This document shows, in pieces, positions 48,730 through 57,112 of a DNA stretch of 64,000 nt. The notes beneath the pieces were generated by a model that saw only the letters and a program-made list of their open reading frames with translations, had not been told where the DNA came from and did no database searches. The stretch's first letter is position 1, and each line of letters begins with the position of its first letter. Location: NCBI GenBank assembly GCA_002384935.1, contig DGCD01000009.1, forward strand, positions 262,535 to 326,534, in the 5' to 3' direction. The stretch comes from Pusillimonas sp. UBA3987 (GTDB lineage Bacteria > Pseudomonadota > Gammaproteobacteria > Burkholderiales > Burkholderiaceae_B). The position numbers and the translations under genes are program-made.

Positions 48730-49982
48730 TATCGTCTTATCCGTCGTCGTGGCGTCGATTCAGACAGCACCATAAACAACGCCACAAAAGCCACGTAAAA
48801 GCCCATGGTATTCATTCGCCGGAACATCGTTTCGGTAAGCCCAAACAACGCAAACCCCAAACAGGCTGCTAGCCCCATTGCAGCCGCAGCTCGTAACTGC
48901 GGCGAGACGCCACTTCGCATAAGCCTGGGAAGAAAATAGAAACAGGGCGCCAGATAAATTAACAAAATGCCAAGCGCGCCGGGAAAGCCAAAACCCGCGA
49001 AGAACAACATCACATCGTTATGAGGCTCACCAAAATCCTCATCTACAACACGCTGAGCAATTAAACCTTTATGAACAGCCACATCACGTAAATACTCCGG
49101 ATAACGTCCACCATCTCCCAAACCCACCCATGGATTAGTCATGCCCGCATCGATTGCCGAATGCCACAGTTGCAACCGAATACACATAGAACTGTAAGAT
49201 GTACTACCTTCGCCCTGGCACACCTGAACCTCTTGTATGCCTTGTACCAACCTATGTCGCAAAGAGTCGCTTCCGCCCACCACTGCAATCAAAAGAACCG
49301 CACTCACACCCAATAAGGCCAGTAACCTACGCGGGCGACCTATGCCCGCAAACAGCACAATGCCTAGCAACACAAATAACGGCAAACCCAGTAATCCCGT
49401 ACGCGTTTGTGCGACCAGAAAGCCTCCAAATGTCGCCACTGACGCTAATATTTTCACAGTCTGTTCAAATCTTGGGAAAGCACTTAACTTCCAATTAAGC
49501 GAATAAACCGATATGGCACCCAACAGAAGCATAATGCTTGAATAAGTCGTGATAATCACACCAGGCGTTAACGGACGCACTGTGACAGTAAATGATAACC
49601 AAAGCACCACTGCTGTTGACACAAAACAGCTAGCGATTACCCCCCATAACGCATACTGCAAAACTTGTCGATCAACATGGGGAAGTGCAAGTAACAGCAC
49701 CCATAGACCCAAAAATACACGCAAGGCCCCTTCACTATTGGCTCCCGCCCATTCTCCGTAATACACAGAGGATGCAGCTACAGACAGAAATAGAATGCTA
49801 TAGCCAACAATCAGCCAGCCGTATTGTCGCGTTTGAACGCTGCCACCCGCAAAACGCTCTTTCACCAACAACACCAGCGACACAAACATCAACACATAAA
49901 AGACACCACTGGGTATAGAGTCACTGGTTAACAAAGTTAACGGTAGTAACCAATACATCGTAACGACTAGATAACCCAACAT
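48729..49982 (-). CDS. O-antigen ligase family protein (WaaL-like)
   Basis: A 417-residue membrane protein with about ten to twelve hydrophobic segments. A large periplasmic loop near residues 250-310 contains RLQLWHSAIDAGMTNPWVGLGDGGRYPEY and EPHNDVMLFFAGFGFPGALG, the Wzy_C/WaaL signature with its conserved His. It should join the finished O-antigen to lipid A-core in the periplasm. It is divergent from the O-antigen gene cluster starting at 50117; the 134-bp gap (49983-50116) shows no clear dyad. Confidence 0.88.
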   Translation of the reverse strand: MLGYLVVTMYWLLPLTLLTSDSIPSGVFYVLMFVSLVLLVKERFAGGSVQTRQYGWLIVGYSILFLSVAASSVYYGEWAGANSEGALRVFLGLWVLLLALPHVDRQVLQYALWGVIASCFVSTAVVLWLSFTVTVRPLTPGVIITTYSSIMLLLGAISVYSLNWKLSAFPRFEQTVKILASVATFGGFLVAQTRTGLLGLPLFVLLGIVLFAGIGRPRRLLALLGVSAVLLIAVVGGSDSLRHRLVQGIQEVQVCQGEGSTSYSSMCIRLQLWHSAIDAGMTNPWVGLGDGGRYPEYLRDVAVHKGLIAQRVVDEDFGEPHNDVMLFFAGFGFPGALGILLIYLAPCFYFLPRLMRSGVSPQLRAAAAMGLAACLGFALFGLTETMFRRMNTMGFYVAFVALFMVLSESTPRRRIRR

Positions 49983-50116
49983 ACAATATTCTCAAATTTG
50001 AAACGGAATCCGGCCGGAACGCAACAATTCAATACCCACAACATCTGCAACGGAATGCGACACGACTACGGCAGTAAAATTAATGGACAACTTACTTTAA
50101 TGTATAAAACATCACT

Positions 50117-51052
50117 GTGAACATATTGATAACCGGTGCGACGGGCATGGTTGGCCATGCCCTGTACAGCCATTTGAAATCATCAGGCCATGACGTAGTG
50201 GGCACAACGCGAGGCAATCATAACAGCGACATGGTCGCCGTTGATGAACTTCATAGCGCCACCGATTGGAATCCTGTACTCAACAAGCCCTTTGATGCGT
50301 GCGTGCACTTGGCTGCCCGCGTTCATGTCATGAGCGACAAAACCAACAACGCTGAAGAGGCTTACCAAAGCACCAACACAGCCGGGACCTTACAACTTGC
50401 ACAGCAGTGTGCAACCCATGGTGTGAAACGCTTTATTTTCATTAGTACAGTAAAAGTAATGGGCGAAGGTAGACCCGAGCCGTACCAGGCAACCGACCCA
50501 GCACAACCGCAAGACCCGTACTCGCGCTCAAAATGGATGGCCGAGCAAGGTTTGTGGGAAATATCAAAAGAAACGGGCATGGAGGTAGTTATTCTGCGAC
50601 CTCCGCTCGTGTATGGACCCAACATGAAAGGAAACCTTTTAAGCCTGTTCAGGCTTATCGAACGCGGGGTGCCACTCCCTTTCGGGGCCATACGAAACTC
50701 CAGAAGTTTGATATACACTGGCAATCTGATCGGTGCTATTGAAGCGTGCCTGGTCCACCCAAAAGCAGTTGGGCAAATTTTCTTGGTGAGTGATAACGAA
50801 GACACGTCCACGCCGGAGCTCATTCGTAAAATAGCCCGCGCACTAGAAAAACGTTGCCACTTGCTACCTATTCCATCCCAGCTATTTTCTTGGGCAGGTA
50901 AAATACTGGGGCGCGAAGCTATGGTGAACCGACTAACTGGTTCGCTTTCCGTAAATACCCAACCAATCCGGAACGTTCTTAACTGGACGCCCCCCTACAC
51001 AGCAGAAGAGGGCCTAAGGTTAACGGCCAAGTGGTATCGCTCTATAAGGTAA
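50117..51052 (+). CDS. NAD-dependent epimerase/dehydratase, 4-epimerase type
   Basis: A 311-residue extended SDR with a GTG start (MNILITGATGMVGHALYSHLKS). TGATGMVG binds NAD, and the catalytic Y-x3-K lies in YSRSKWMAEQ near residue 138. It is similar to the epimerases that sit before WbpL/WlbG-type transferases. It should prepare a UDP-sugar, perhaps UDP-4-keto or GalNAc/Fuc2NAc, for the first O-antigen unit. The sugar transferase starts in the last bases of this gene. Confidence 0.88.
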   Translation: MNILITGATGMVGHALYSHLKSSGHDVVGTTRGNHNSDMVAVDELHSATDWNPVLNKPFDACVHLAARVHVMSDKTNNAEEAYQSTNTAGTLQLAQQCATHGVKRFIFISTVKVMGEGRPEPYQATDPAQPQDPYSRSKWMAEQGLWEISKETGMEVVILRPPLVYGPNMKGNLLSLFRLIERGVPLPFGAIRNSRSLIYTGNLIGAIEACLVHPKAVGQIFLVSDNEDTSTPELIRKIARALEKRCHLLPIPSQLFSWAGKILGREAMVNRLTGSLSVNTQPIRNVLNWTPPYTAEEGLRLTAKWYRSIR

Positions 51053-51057
51053 ACATC

Positions 51058-51621
51058 GTGATTATTCGCAGCATCGACCTTGTACTGGCGACGATTGGCT
51101 TAATAATAGGCTTACCAGTTCTAATTTTGTTGTTCGTTATTGGCTTATTTGACACAGGCTCACCACTGTTTTTCCAAACGCGCGTGGGGCGTTATCAGCG
51201 GCCTTTCACCTTGATAAAGTTTCGTACAATGCACCCGGATACGCAATCTATTGCCACCCACTTGGCCAGCCCCACTGCAATTACAAAATTCGGCGGTTTC
51301 TTACGGCGAACCAAACTTGATGAGCTTCCCCAACTGTGGAATGTGGTCAAAGGTGAGATGAGCCTGGTTGGCCCACGGCCCTGTTTACTCAGCCAAACGG
51401 AGCTTATTGAGGAACGTGCCGCACGCAACGTTTTTAACTCGCGCCCCGGCATTACAGGGCTTGCACAAATAAAGGGTATCGACATGTCGACCCCGGCTTT
51501 ACTTGCCGAAACAGACGCCCAAATGCTTACCACCATGTGCATTCCAGCATACTTCCGCTACGTTATTAGCACCCTCACCGGCTCGGGGCGGGGAGACAGG
51601 ATTCAGCAAGGCAAAGAATGA
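51058..51621 (+). CDS. Priming glycosyl-1-phosphate transferase (bacterial sugar transferase)
   Basis: A 187-residue protein from the GTG at 51058 with AAGG upstream (an in-frame GTG at 51031 overlaps the epimerase). A single membrane segment (about 5-27) is followed by the Bac_transf core: GSPLFFQTRVGRYQRPFTLIKFRTMHPD, GGFLRRTKLDELPQLWNVVKGEMSLVGPRP and RPGITGLAQI. It transfers a sugar phosphate to undecaprenyl phosphate, starting the O-antigen chain. Its 3' end overlaps the next gene by 4 bp. Confidence 0.92.
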   Translation: MIIRSIDLVLATIGLIIGLPVLILLFVIGLFDTGSPLFFQTRVGRYQRPFTLIKFRTMHPDTQSIATHLASPTAITKFGGFLRRTKLDELPQLWNVVKGEMSLVGPRPCLLSQTELIEERAARNVFNSRPGITGLAQIKGIDMSTPALLAETDAQMLTTMCIPAYFRYVISTLTGSGRGDRIQQGKE

Positions 51622-53594
51622 ATATATTGACCCGCCTCGCCCAGCCTATTCTGGCCATGCCACGTTTCGCTAAACGGCTTGTCGTGCTGGCCGTGGATAT
51701 ATGCCTCTGCGTGCTAACTGTTTGGCTTGCATTCTATTTACGTCTGGACATATGGGTGCGCGTATGGGGCGGTTCCTTTTTTCAACCTGAGTGGGCAATT
51801 GCAGCCTCGATTCTTATTGCACTACCCATATTTATCACTCACGGGTTCTACCGCGTAATCTTTCGATACTCCGATCTATCGGCAATAGGTACAGTGCTGA
51901 AAGCATTTGGTTTATATGCACTTATCTATATTGTGGTGATTACAGTTATCGGCCTTCCCGGCGTACCTCGCAGCATTGGTATTATTCAACCCATGTTGCT
52001 GCTATTTGCCGTAGGGCTGTCACGCGCATTTGCACGCCTATGGCTAGGAGGAATGTATCAAGCTCACTGGCAACGCCTAACGTTACCCAAAGCGCTTATT
52101 TATGGCGCCGGCGCATCAGGCCGACAATTGGCTGCCGCAATACATAACAGCACCGAAATGCGCATTGCTGGTTACCTGGATGATGACCTACGGCTACACG
52201 GGCAGGTACTTAACGGCCTACCTGTATACAACCCAGCATCGTTGCCTGCCTTGGTTGAAAGCAAGAATATTCGTACCGTTCTCCTTGCCATGCCCTCGTT
52301 ACCCCGGCGACGAAGAAACGAGATTATCGCTAGTATCCGACATGCCAGGGTAGCTGTACGCACTTTGCCCAACATGACGGAACTAGCCCAAGGAAAAACC
52401 AATTTAACCGACTTGCATGATTTGGACATTGACGACCTTCTGGGGCGCGAGTCCGTTCCACCCGATCCTACGTTATTAGTCAAGAACATCACAGGAAAAA
52501 CAATATTGGTAACCGGGGCAGGCGGCTCCATTGGGAGCGAACTATGCCGACAAATCCTAAAACTTGATCCAGCTCAATTATTACTGGTCGATCAAAGTGA
52601 GTATTCACTTTATACCGTTCATGAAGAACTGGTAAAAGAGGCCGGCACTCAAAACTTGCTTATTCCCCTTTTAGCATCGGTGCAAGACAAAGGTCGCATG
52701 CAAAGCATCATTTCAACGTGGCAGCCCAATACCATTTATCACGCCGCAGCCTATAAGCATGTCCCTATCGTTGAGCACAATCCGATTGAAGGTATTAAAA
52801 ACAATGTTATCGGCACATTAAACATTGCAAACCTAGCAATGAAATTTCAGGTTCAAGATTTTGTATTAATCAGCACAGACAAGGCCGTTCGCCCCACCAA
52901 TATCATGGGCGCCACCAAACGACTTGCCGAAATGATCTTGCAAGCCCTGGCAGAAAAAGAGACAACGACGCGATTTTCAATCGTAAGATTTGGAAACGTG
53001 CTGGGCTCATCAGGCTCTGTTGTACCCCTCTTTCGCCAACAGATAAAAAGCGGTGGTCCAGTTACCGTTACCCACCCAGAGGTAACACGTTACTTTATGA
53101 CTATCCCTGAAGCCGCCCAATTAGTAATACAAGCAGGTGCCATGGCGGGCTCTAAAGGAGCCGAAGTGTTTCTACTTGATATGGGAAAACCGGTAAAAAT
53201 CGTGACATTAGCTGCGCGCTTAATCGAACTGAGCGGGTACTCTGTGAAAAGCGATACCAACCCTAATGGTGAAATCCGCATTAACTTTATAGGATTAAGG
53301 CCCGGAGAAAAACTTCATGAGGAGTTATTGATTGGTGACGACCCACAGTCCACGACCCACCCGAGAATAATGAAAGCGATTGAGAGTTTACTTACATGGG
53401 ATGAACTTAATCAAAAACAACTGGAACTAAATACTGCGATCAATAACAATGACATATCAACGGCATTGACGATCTTGCAACATTTAGTCCATAACTATAC
53501 TCCACACAATGACGTCGTAGACTGGGTAACGAGCAAACACCAATCATCACAGGCCCAAATCGAACAGCCTAAAAAAGCAACAATCAATATTTAA
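51618..53594 (+). CDS. Membrane-bound nucleoside-diphosphate-sugar 4,6-dehydratase (WbpM/CapD-like)
   Basis: A 658-residue protein: four N-terminal membrane helices (residues 15-135), a first Rossmann-like domain (LPKALIYGAGASGRQLAAAIHNS) and a C-terminal dehydratase domain (KTILVTGAGGSIGSELCRQIL, Y-x3-K-like YHAAAYKHVPIVEHNP). The family uses Met in place of the usual catalytic Tyr (VRPTNIMGATKRLAE). It makes UDP-4-keto-6-deoxy-GlcNAc, feeding FucNAc or QuiNAc synthesis. The C-terminus ends in a polar tail. Confidence 0.92.
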   Translation: MNILTRLAQPILAMPRFAKRLVVLAVDICLCVLTVWLAFYLRLDIWVRVWGGSFFQPEWAIAASILIALPIFITHGFYRVIFRYSDLSAIGTVLKAFGLYALIYIVVITVIGLPGVPRSIGIIQPMLLLFAVGLSRAFARLWLGGMYQAHWQRLTLPKALIYGAGASGRQLAAAIHNSTEMRIAGYLDDDLRLHGQVLNGLPVYNPASLPALVESKNIRTVLLAMPSLPRRRRNEIIASIRHARVAVRTLPNMTELAQGKTNLTDLHDLDIDDLLGRESVPPDPTLLVKNITGKTILVTGAGGSIGSELCRQILKLDPAQLLLVDQSEYSLYTVHEELVKEAGTQNLLIPLLASVQDKGRMQSIISTWQPNTIYHAAAYKHVPIVEHNPIEGIKNNVIGTLNIANLAMKFQVQDFVLISTDKAVRPTNIMGATKRLAEMILQALAEKETTTRFSIVRFGNVLGSSGSVVPLFRQQIKSGGPVTVTHPEVTRYFMTIPEAAQLVIQAGAMAGSKGAEVFLLDMGKPVKIVTLAARLIELSGYSVKSDTNPNGEIRINFIGLRPGEKLHEELLIGDDPQSTTHPRIMKAIESLLTWDELNQKQLELNTAINNNDISTALTILQHLVHNYTPHNDVVDWVTSKHQSSQAQIEQPKKATINI

Positions 53595-53668
53595 GTGCAA
53601 CAGCTTTCCGATTCATTGTTGCACCGATCAACCTACACACAAAACGAATATCACTTAATACTCAAAAA

Positions 53669-54481
53669 ATGCACTCTATTTCACCTGTTGAATTATTTCA
53701 ATCTTTCAGAAAACATCGATATCTAATCTTAAGTCTATCAAAGAGAGAGATTTTAAGCAGATATCGAGGCTCTTTATTTGGCATACTTTGGTCTTTTTTC
53801 AACCCCATTTTTATGTTAACAATTTACACATTTGTATTCAGTGTGGTTTTTAAAGCGAAATGGGGAACAGGGAGTGAATCACGAGCTGAGTTTGCAATGG
53901 TTCTTTTTGCTGCTCTTATCGTTTTTAATTTTTTTTCAGAATGTATTAATAGGGCCCCATCGATCATAATAGGCAATGTTAATTATGTGAAAAAGGTCGT
54001 CTTTCCAATTGAAATACTACCCTATACGGTACTTATCAGTGGACTATTTCACATGGGGATCAGCGTACTAGTATGGATTTGCGCCTATACATTTTTGATA
54101 GGAATCCCGCATTACACAATTATATTTCTTCCTCTGATTATCATACCCTTAATTATGTTAACGATAGGGCTAGTATGGTTTATATCGGCACTAGGGGTGT
54201 ATTTGCGTGACATTAGTCAGATTACCGGAATTTTAACCAGCACCTTACTATTCATGTCCCCTATTTTTTACCCCATTTCAATATTACCGGAAACCTATCA
54301 AAAATTCTTATTCTTTAACCCGTTAACTTTAGCCATTGAGCAAACTAGAAATGTCATGTATTGGGGAACGTACCCAGACTGGGTTAATTTAGGACTTTAT
54401 TACTTAGGTACAGCATTAATAGCTTGGCTTGGTTTCACATGGTTTCAAAAAACACGCAAAGGATTTGCCGATGTCCTATAA
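53669..54481 (+). CDS. wzm: O-antigen ABC transporter permease (Wzm-like)
   Basis: A 270-residue ABC-2 permease with six hydrophobic helices: REILSRYRGSLFGILWSFFNPIFMLTIYTFVFSVVF at the start, and LLFMSPIFYPISILPETYQKFLFFNPLTLAIEQTRNVMYWG near residue 195. It exports undecaprenyl-linked O-antigen with the ATPase encoded next. The last 11 bp overlap the wzt gene. The gene is AT-rich like the rest of the locus. Confidence 0.92.
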   Translation: MHSISPVELFQSFRKHRYLILSLSKREILSRYRGSLFGILWSFFNPIFMLTIYTFVFSVVFKAKWGTGSESRAEFAMVLFAALIVFNFFSECINRAPSIIIGNVNYVKKVVFPIEILPYTVLISGLFHMGISVLVWICAYTFLIGIPHYTIIFLPLIIIPLIMLTIGLVWFISALGVYLRDISQITGILTSTLLFMSPIFYPISILPETYQKFLFFNPLTLAIEQTRNVMYWGTYPDWVNLGLYYLGTALIAWLGFTWFQKTRKGFADVL

Positions 54482-55793
54482 GCAAGCAGAGAATATAGCC
54501 TTATATGCACAGGATTTATCCAAAAACTATTGCGTTTTTAAATCGCCGCGTGACCGTCTTAAACAACTAATACTGTCAGGAGTTTATAAATTACTCCGAC
54601 GACCACCTCCCAAGTACTACCTTGACTTTTGGGCTCTACAAAATATCTCATTACATATAGCTAAAGGATCCACCGTAGGCATTATAGGAAGGAATGGGAG
54701 TGGCAAGTCAACCCTGTTACAAATCATAAGCGGCACGCTAACGCCATCATCAGGACAGGTGGTACATAACGGTCGTATAGCCGCACTACTTGAACTCGGA
54801 TCTGGGTTTAATCCTGAATTTACTGGCAAAGAGAATGTTTACCTTAATGCAAGCATATTAGGACTCGATGAGCATCAAATAGACCTTTGCTACGAAGATA
54901 TCATTAAGTTTGCTGACATAGGTCAAGCAATAGACAAACCAGTTAAGACCTACTCTAGCGGAATGGTGGTCCGCTTAGCATTTTCCGTAGCTGCACATGT
55001 CCAACCAGACATTTTGATTGTCGATGAAGCGCTCGCTGTTGGCGACATCGCGTTTCAGGCGCGCTGCCTCGACAAAATTAAGAGTTTACGAGACTCAGGC
55101 ATGACAACGTTATTCGTAACACATGATTTAGGCACGTTTCAAACATTATGTGATTATGGATATCTACTAGACGATGGGGTACTCATATCCGAAGGTCTGC
55201 CTGGGGATCTTGCAGCCCAGTACTACAAACTCTCTCAAGAGCGAGAGTCTGCACGACTCAGGGATACCAATGAGTCTACGGCACCACAACAAAGTACACT
55301 TACGACAAACGGCAACCCCGAGTCGGGCAACCAAGTTAGTGAATCGATTTTTCATTTTGGAACAGGAGATGCGATAATAACCTCCTACCAAATACTAGAC
55401 TCTAACAACTGCCCTACAAAGACATTACGTGTCGGAGAAAAGTTTGCAGTTGAAATCAATGTCGATGTATCGGTCGATCTATCCGATTTAACAGCAGCAA
55501 TCATGTTCCGCAATGCACAGGGTCAAAACCTATTTGGAGCGAACACCCGTTACGACGCGGCGCTTTTGCTTAATCCAAAACAAAATACGCATTGGATCAT
55601 CAGAATAGAAATGCAAATGCTCTTGAACCCCGGAGAATATCTACTACACTTAGGCTTGGCTCAATGTCAGTCAGACCATTTATATATTTCCCTTGATAAC
55701 AGAGACAAAGTTACAACAATTACTGTTTATGGGAAAAACGTCCATTACGGTTTAATCCACCATACTCCCAAATTTAGTGCAACTCAGACTTAA
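54471..55793 (+). CDS. wzt: O-antigen ABC transporter ATPase with C-terminal carbohydrate-binding domain (Wzt-like)
   Basis: A 440-residue ATPase from the ATG at 54471 (MSYKQAENIALYAQDLSKNY); a start at 54429 would overlap wzm more. Walker A is IGRNGSGKSTLLQI near residue 75, the signature TYSSGMVVRLAFSVA near 160 and Walker B ILIVDEALAVGD near 184. A Ser/Thr-rich linker near 265-285 leads to a jelly-roll C-terminal domain (GDAIITSYQILDSNNCP...GEKFAVEINVDVSV) of the Wzt_C type that recognises the chain end. The methyltransferase encoded next may add that terminal mark. Confidence 0.93.
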   Translation: MSYKQAENIALYAQDLSKNYCVFKSPRDRLKQLILSGVYKLLRRPPPKYYLDFWALQNISLHIAKGSTVGIIGRNGSGKSTLLQIISGTLTPSSGQVVHNGRIAALLELGSGFNPEFTGKENVYLNASILGLDEHQIDLCYEDIIKFADIGQAIDKPVKTYSSGMVVRLAFSVAAHVQPDILIVDEALAVGDIAFQARCLDKIKSLRDSGMTTLFVTHDLGTFQTLCDYGYLLDDGVLISEGLPGDLAAQYYKLSQERESARLRDTNESTAPQQSTLTTNGNPESGNQVSESIFHFGTGDAIITSYQILDSNNCPTKTLRVGEKFAVEINVDVSVDLSDLTAAIMFRNAQGQNLFGANTRYDAALLLNPKQNTHWIIRIEMQMLLNPGEYLLHLGLAQCQSDHLYISLDNRDKVTTITVYGKNVHYGLIHHTPKFSATQT

Positions 55794-55822
55794 ATAAGTC
55801 ACCACTCCATTTAAAGTATATT

Positions 55823-57088
55823 ATGATAGAAAAATTTCGCACTGTTAATCGCTGCCCTCTTTGCAATAAGGCTGACAACAAGCCATTTGTCAAGAGAACA
55901 GATGGTGTTGACTTCCTGCGCTGCATGTCCTGTAACAGTCTTTATCTAGCCACTATTCCGTCAGAAATCACAAATCTATATTCCGAAAACTACTTTGGGT
56001 TACAAGACGAGCATGCGCATAAAAATGCAGATAATCGAGTAGGATATGAATCTTCATACTCTACCGGCCATCTAGACAGTGAGTTTTATTGGGCCTTCCG
56101 ATTAGCCGATCAAGTGGGAAACTGGGTCGGTTTAACTAAAGAAGGAAGACATTGTTTAGATATCGGTGCAGCAACTGGCTGCTTACTCAACATATTTTCT
56201 GCTTCGGGATATAAGACATCGGGTGTAGAACTATCTACTCCAGCTCGACAAATAGCATCATCATCCGGCCATAAAATGCACAAAGGTCCCTTTTCAAGTA
56301 GCTTTTCGAGTGATGAAAAATACGACATCATTACTGCACTTGAGGTCATCGAACATATCGAAGATTTACCAGATTTTTTCTCGGCAATAAATAATTCGTT
56401 AAATGATCAAGGTATATTCATTGGTTATTTCCCTTCCGCAGACGATACCGCATTCCAACATAATGCAAACTATCATTGGCTGCACTCATCCTTCGAACAC
56501 CTTGTTTATCCAACTGAAAAAGGAATGCTTCAACTATTGAGGCCGATATTCGGAGAGAATATTTTTATGACTACCTTTTTTACGCGGCAAGGTCCCGATG
56601 TAATCCCCAATACTATTATCATAGTGATTAAAGGGCAAGAGAAACAAGTCACGAATAAGAATATTATAGAGCTATTTCGCCAACTATCGTACATAAATGA
56701 TCGACAATCTTTTTTTGCAAACATGGGAAGTGGCGCTGGCGCACTGACCTCAGCCTGGGAAAGCGGGATAGCGTCCATAGATCACACCAGTAACATTGCT
56801 TATTTAGCTGGTTTACTTTGTGCGAAATTTGGAAATACTGAAGCAGCTCTCCTTTTTTTGACAGAGCAGAATCAGACTAGCGATATAAACGAGGTTGCGT
56901 GCTTAGACCATTACGACATAGATTGCTTAGTGATCGCAATGCACTGCGGTAGCATTGACTGGTTGCGTGAACAACTCGCTCATGCAAGCCCAAACACAAA
57001 ACTAAGCTTAATTCTTAGAGATTGCGCAAACGTAGTCGAACGCTATGACAGCTCCCAATCCCAAATGGCCTCTGATCAACAGAACTAA
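55823..57088 (+). CDS. Class I SAM-dependent methyltransferase with zinc-binding N-terminus
   Basis: A 421-residue protein. Cysteines C12 and C15 with C34 and C37 (NRCPLCNK and RCMSCNSLYL) form a zinc-ribbon-like start. A SAM-binding motif CLDIGAATGCLLNIF follows near residue 112, with ITALEVIEHIEDLPDF near 173. The remaining 180 residues are helical with no family I can name. By analogy with other ABC-exported O-antigens it could methylate the terminal sugar and stop growth, with Wzt reading that signal. This is inferred from order only. Confidence 0.8.
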   Translation: MIEKFRTVNRCPLCNKADNKPFVKRTDGVDFLRCMSCNSLYLATIPSEITNLYSENYFGLQDEHAHKNADNRVGYESSYSTGHLDSEFYWAFRLADQVGNWVGLTKEGRHCLDIGAATGCLLNIFSASGYKTSGVELSTPARQIASSSGHKMHKGPFSSSFSSDEKYDIITALEVIEHIEDLPDFFSAINNSLNDQGIFIGYFPSADDTAFQHNANYHWLHSSFEHLVYPTEKGMLQLLRPIFGENIFMTTFFTRQGPDVIPNTIIIVIKGQEKQVTNKNIIELFRQLSYINDRQSFFANMGSGAGALTSAWESGIASIDHTSNIAYLAGLLCAKFGNTEAALLFLTEQNQTSDINEVACLDHYDIDCLVIAMHCGSIDWLREQLAHASPNTKLSLILRDCANVVERYDSSQSQMASDQQN

Positions 57089-57112
57089 ATGGAGCATGGA
57101 GAATTATATTTT

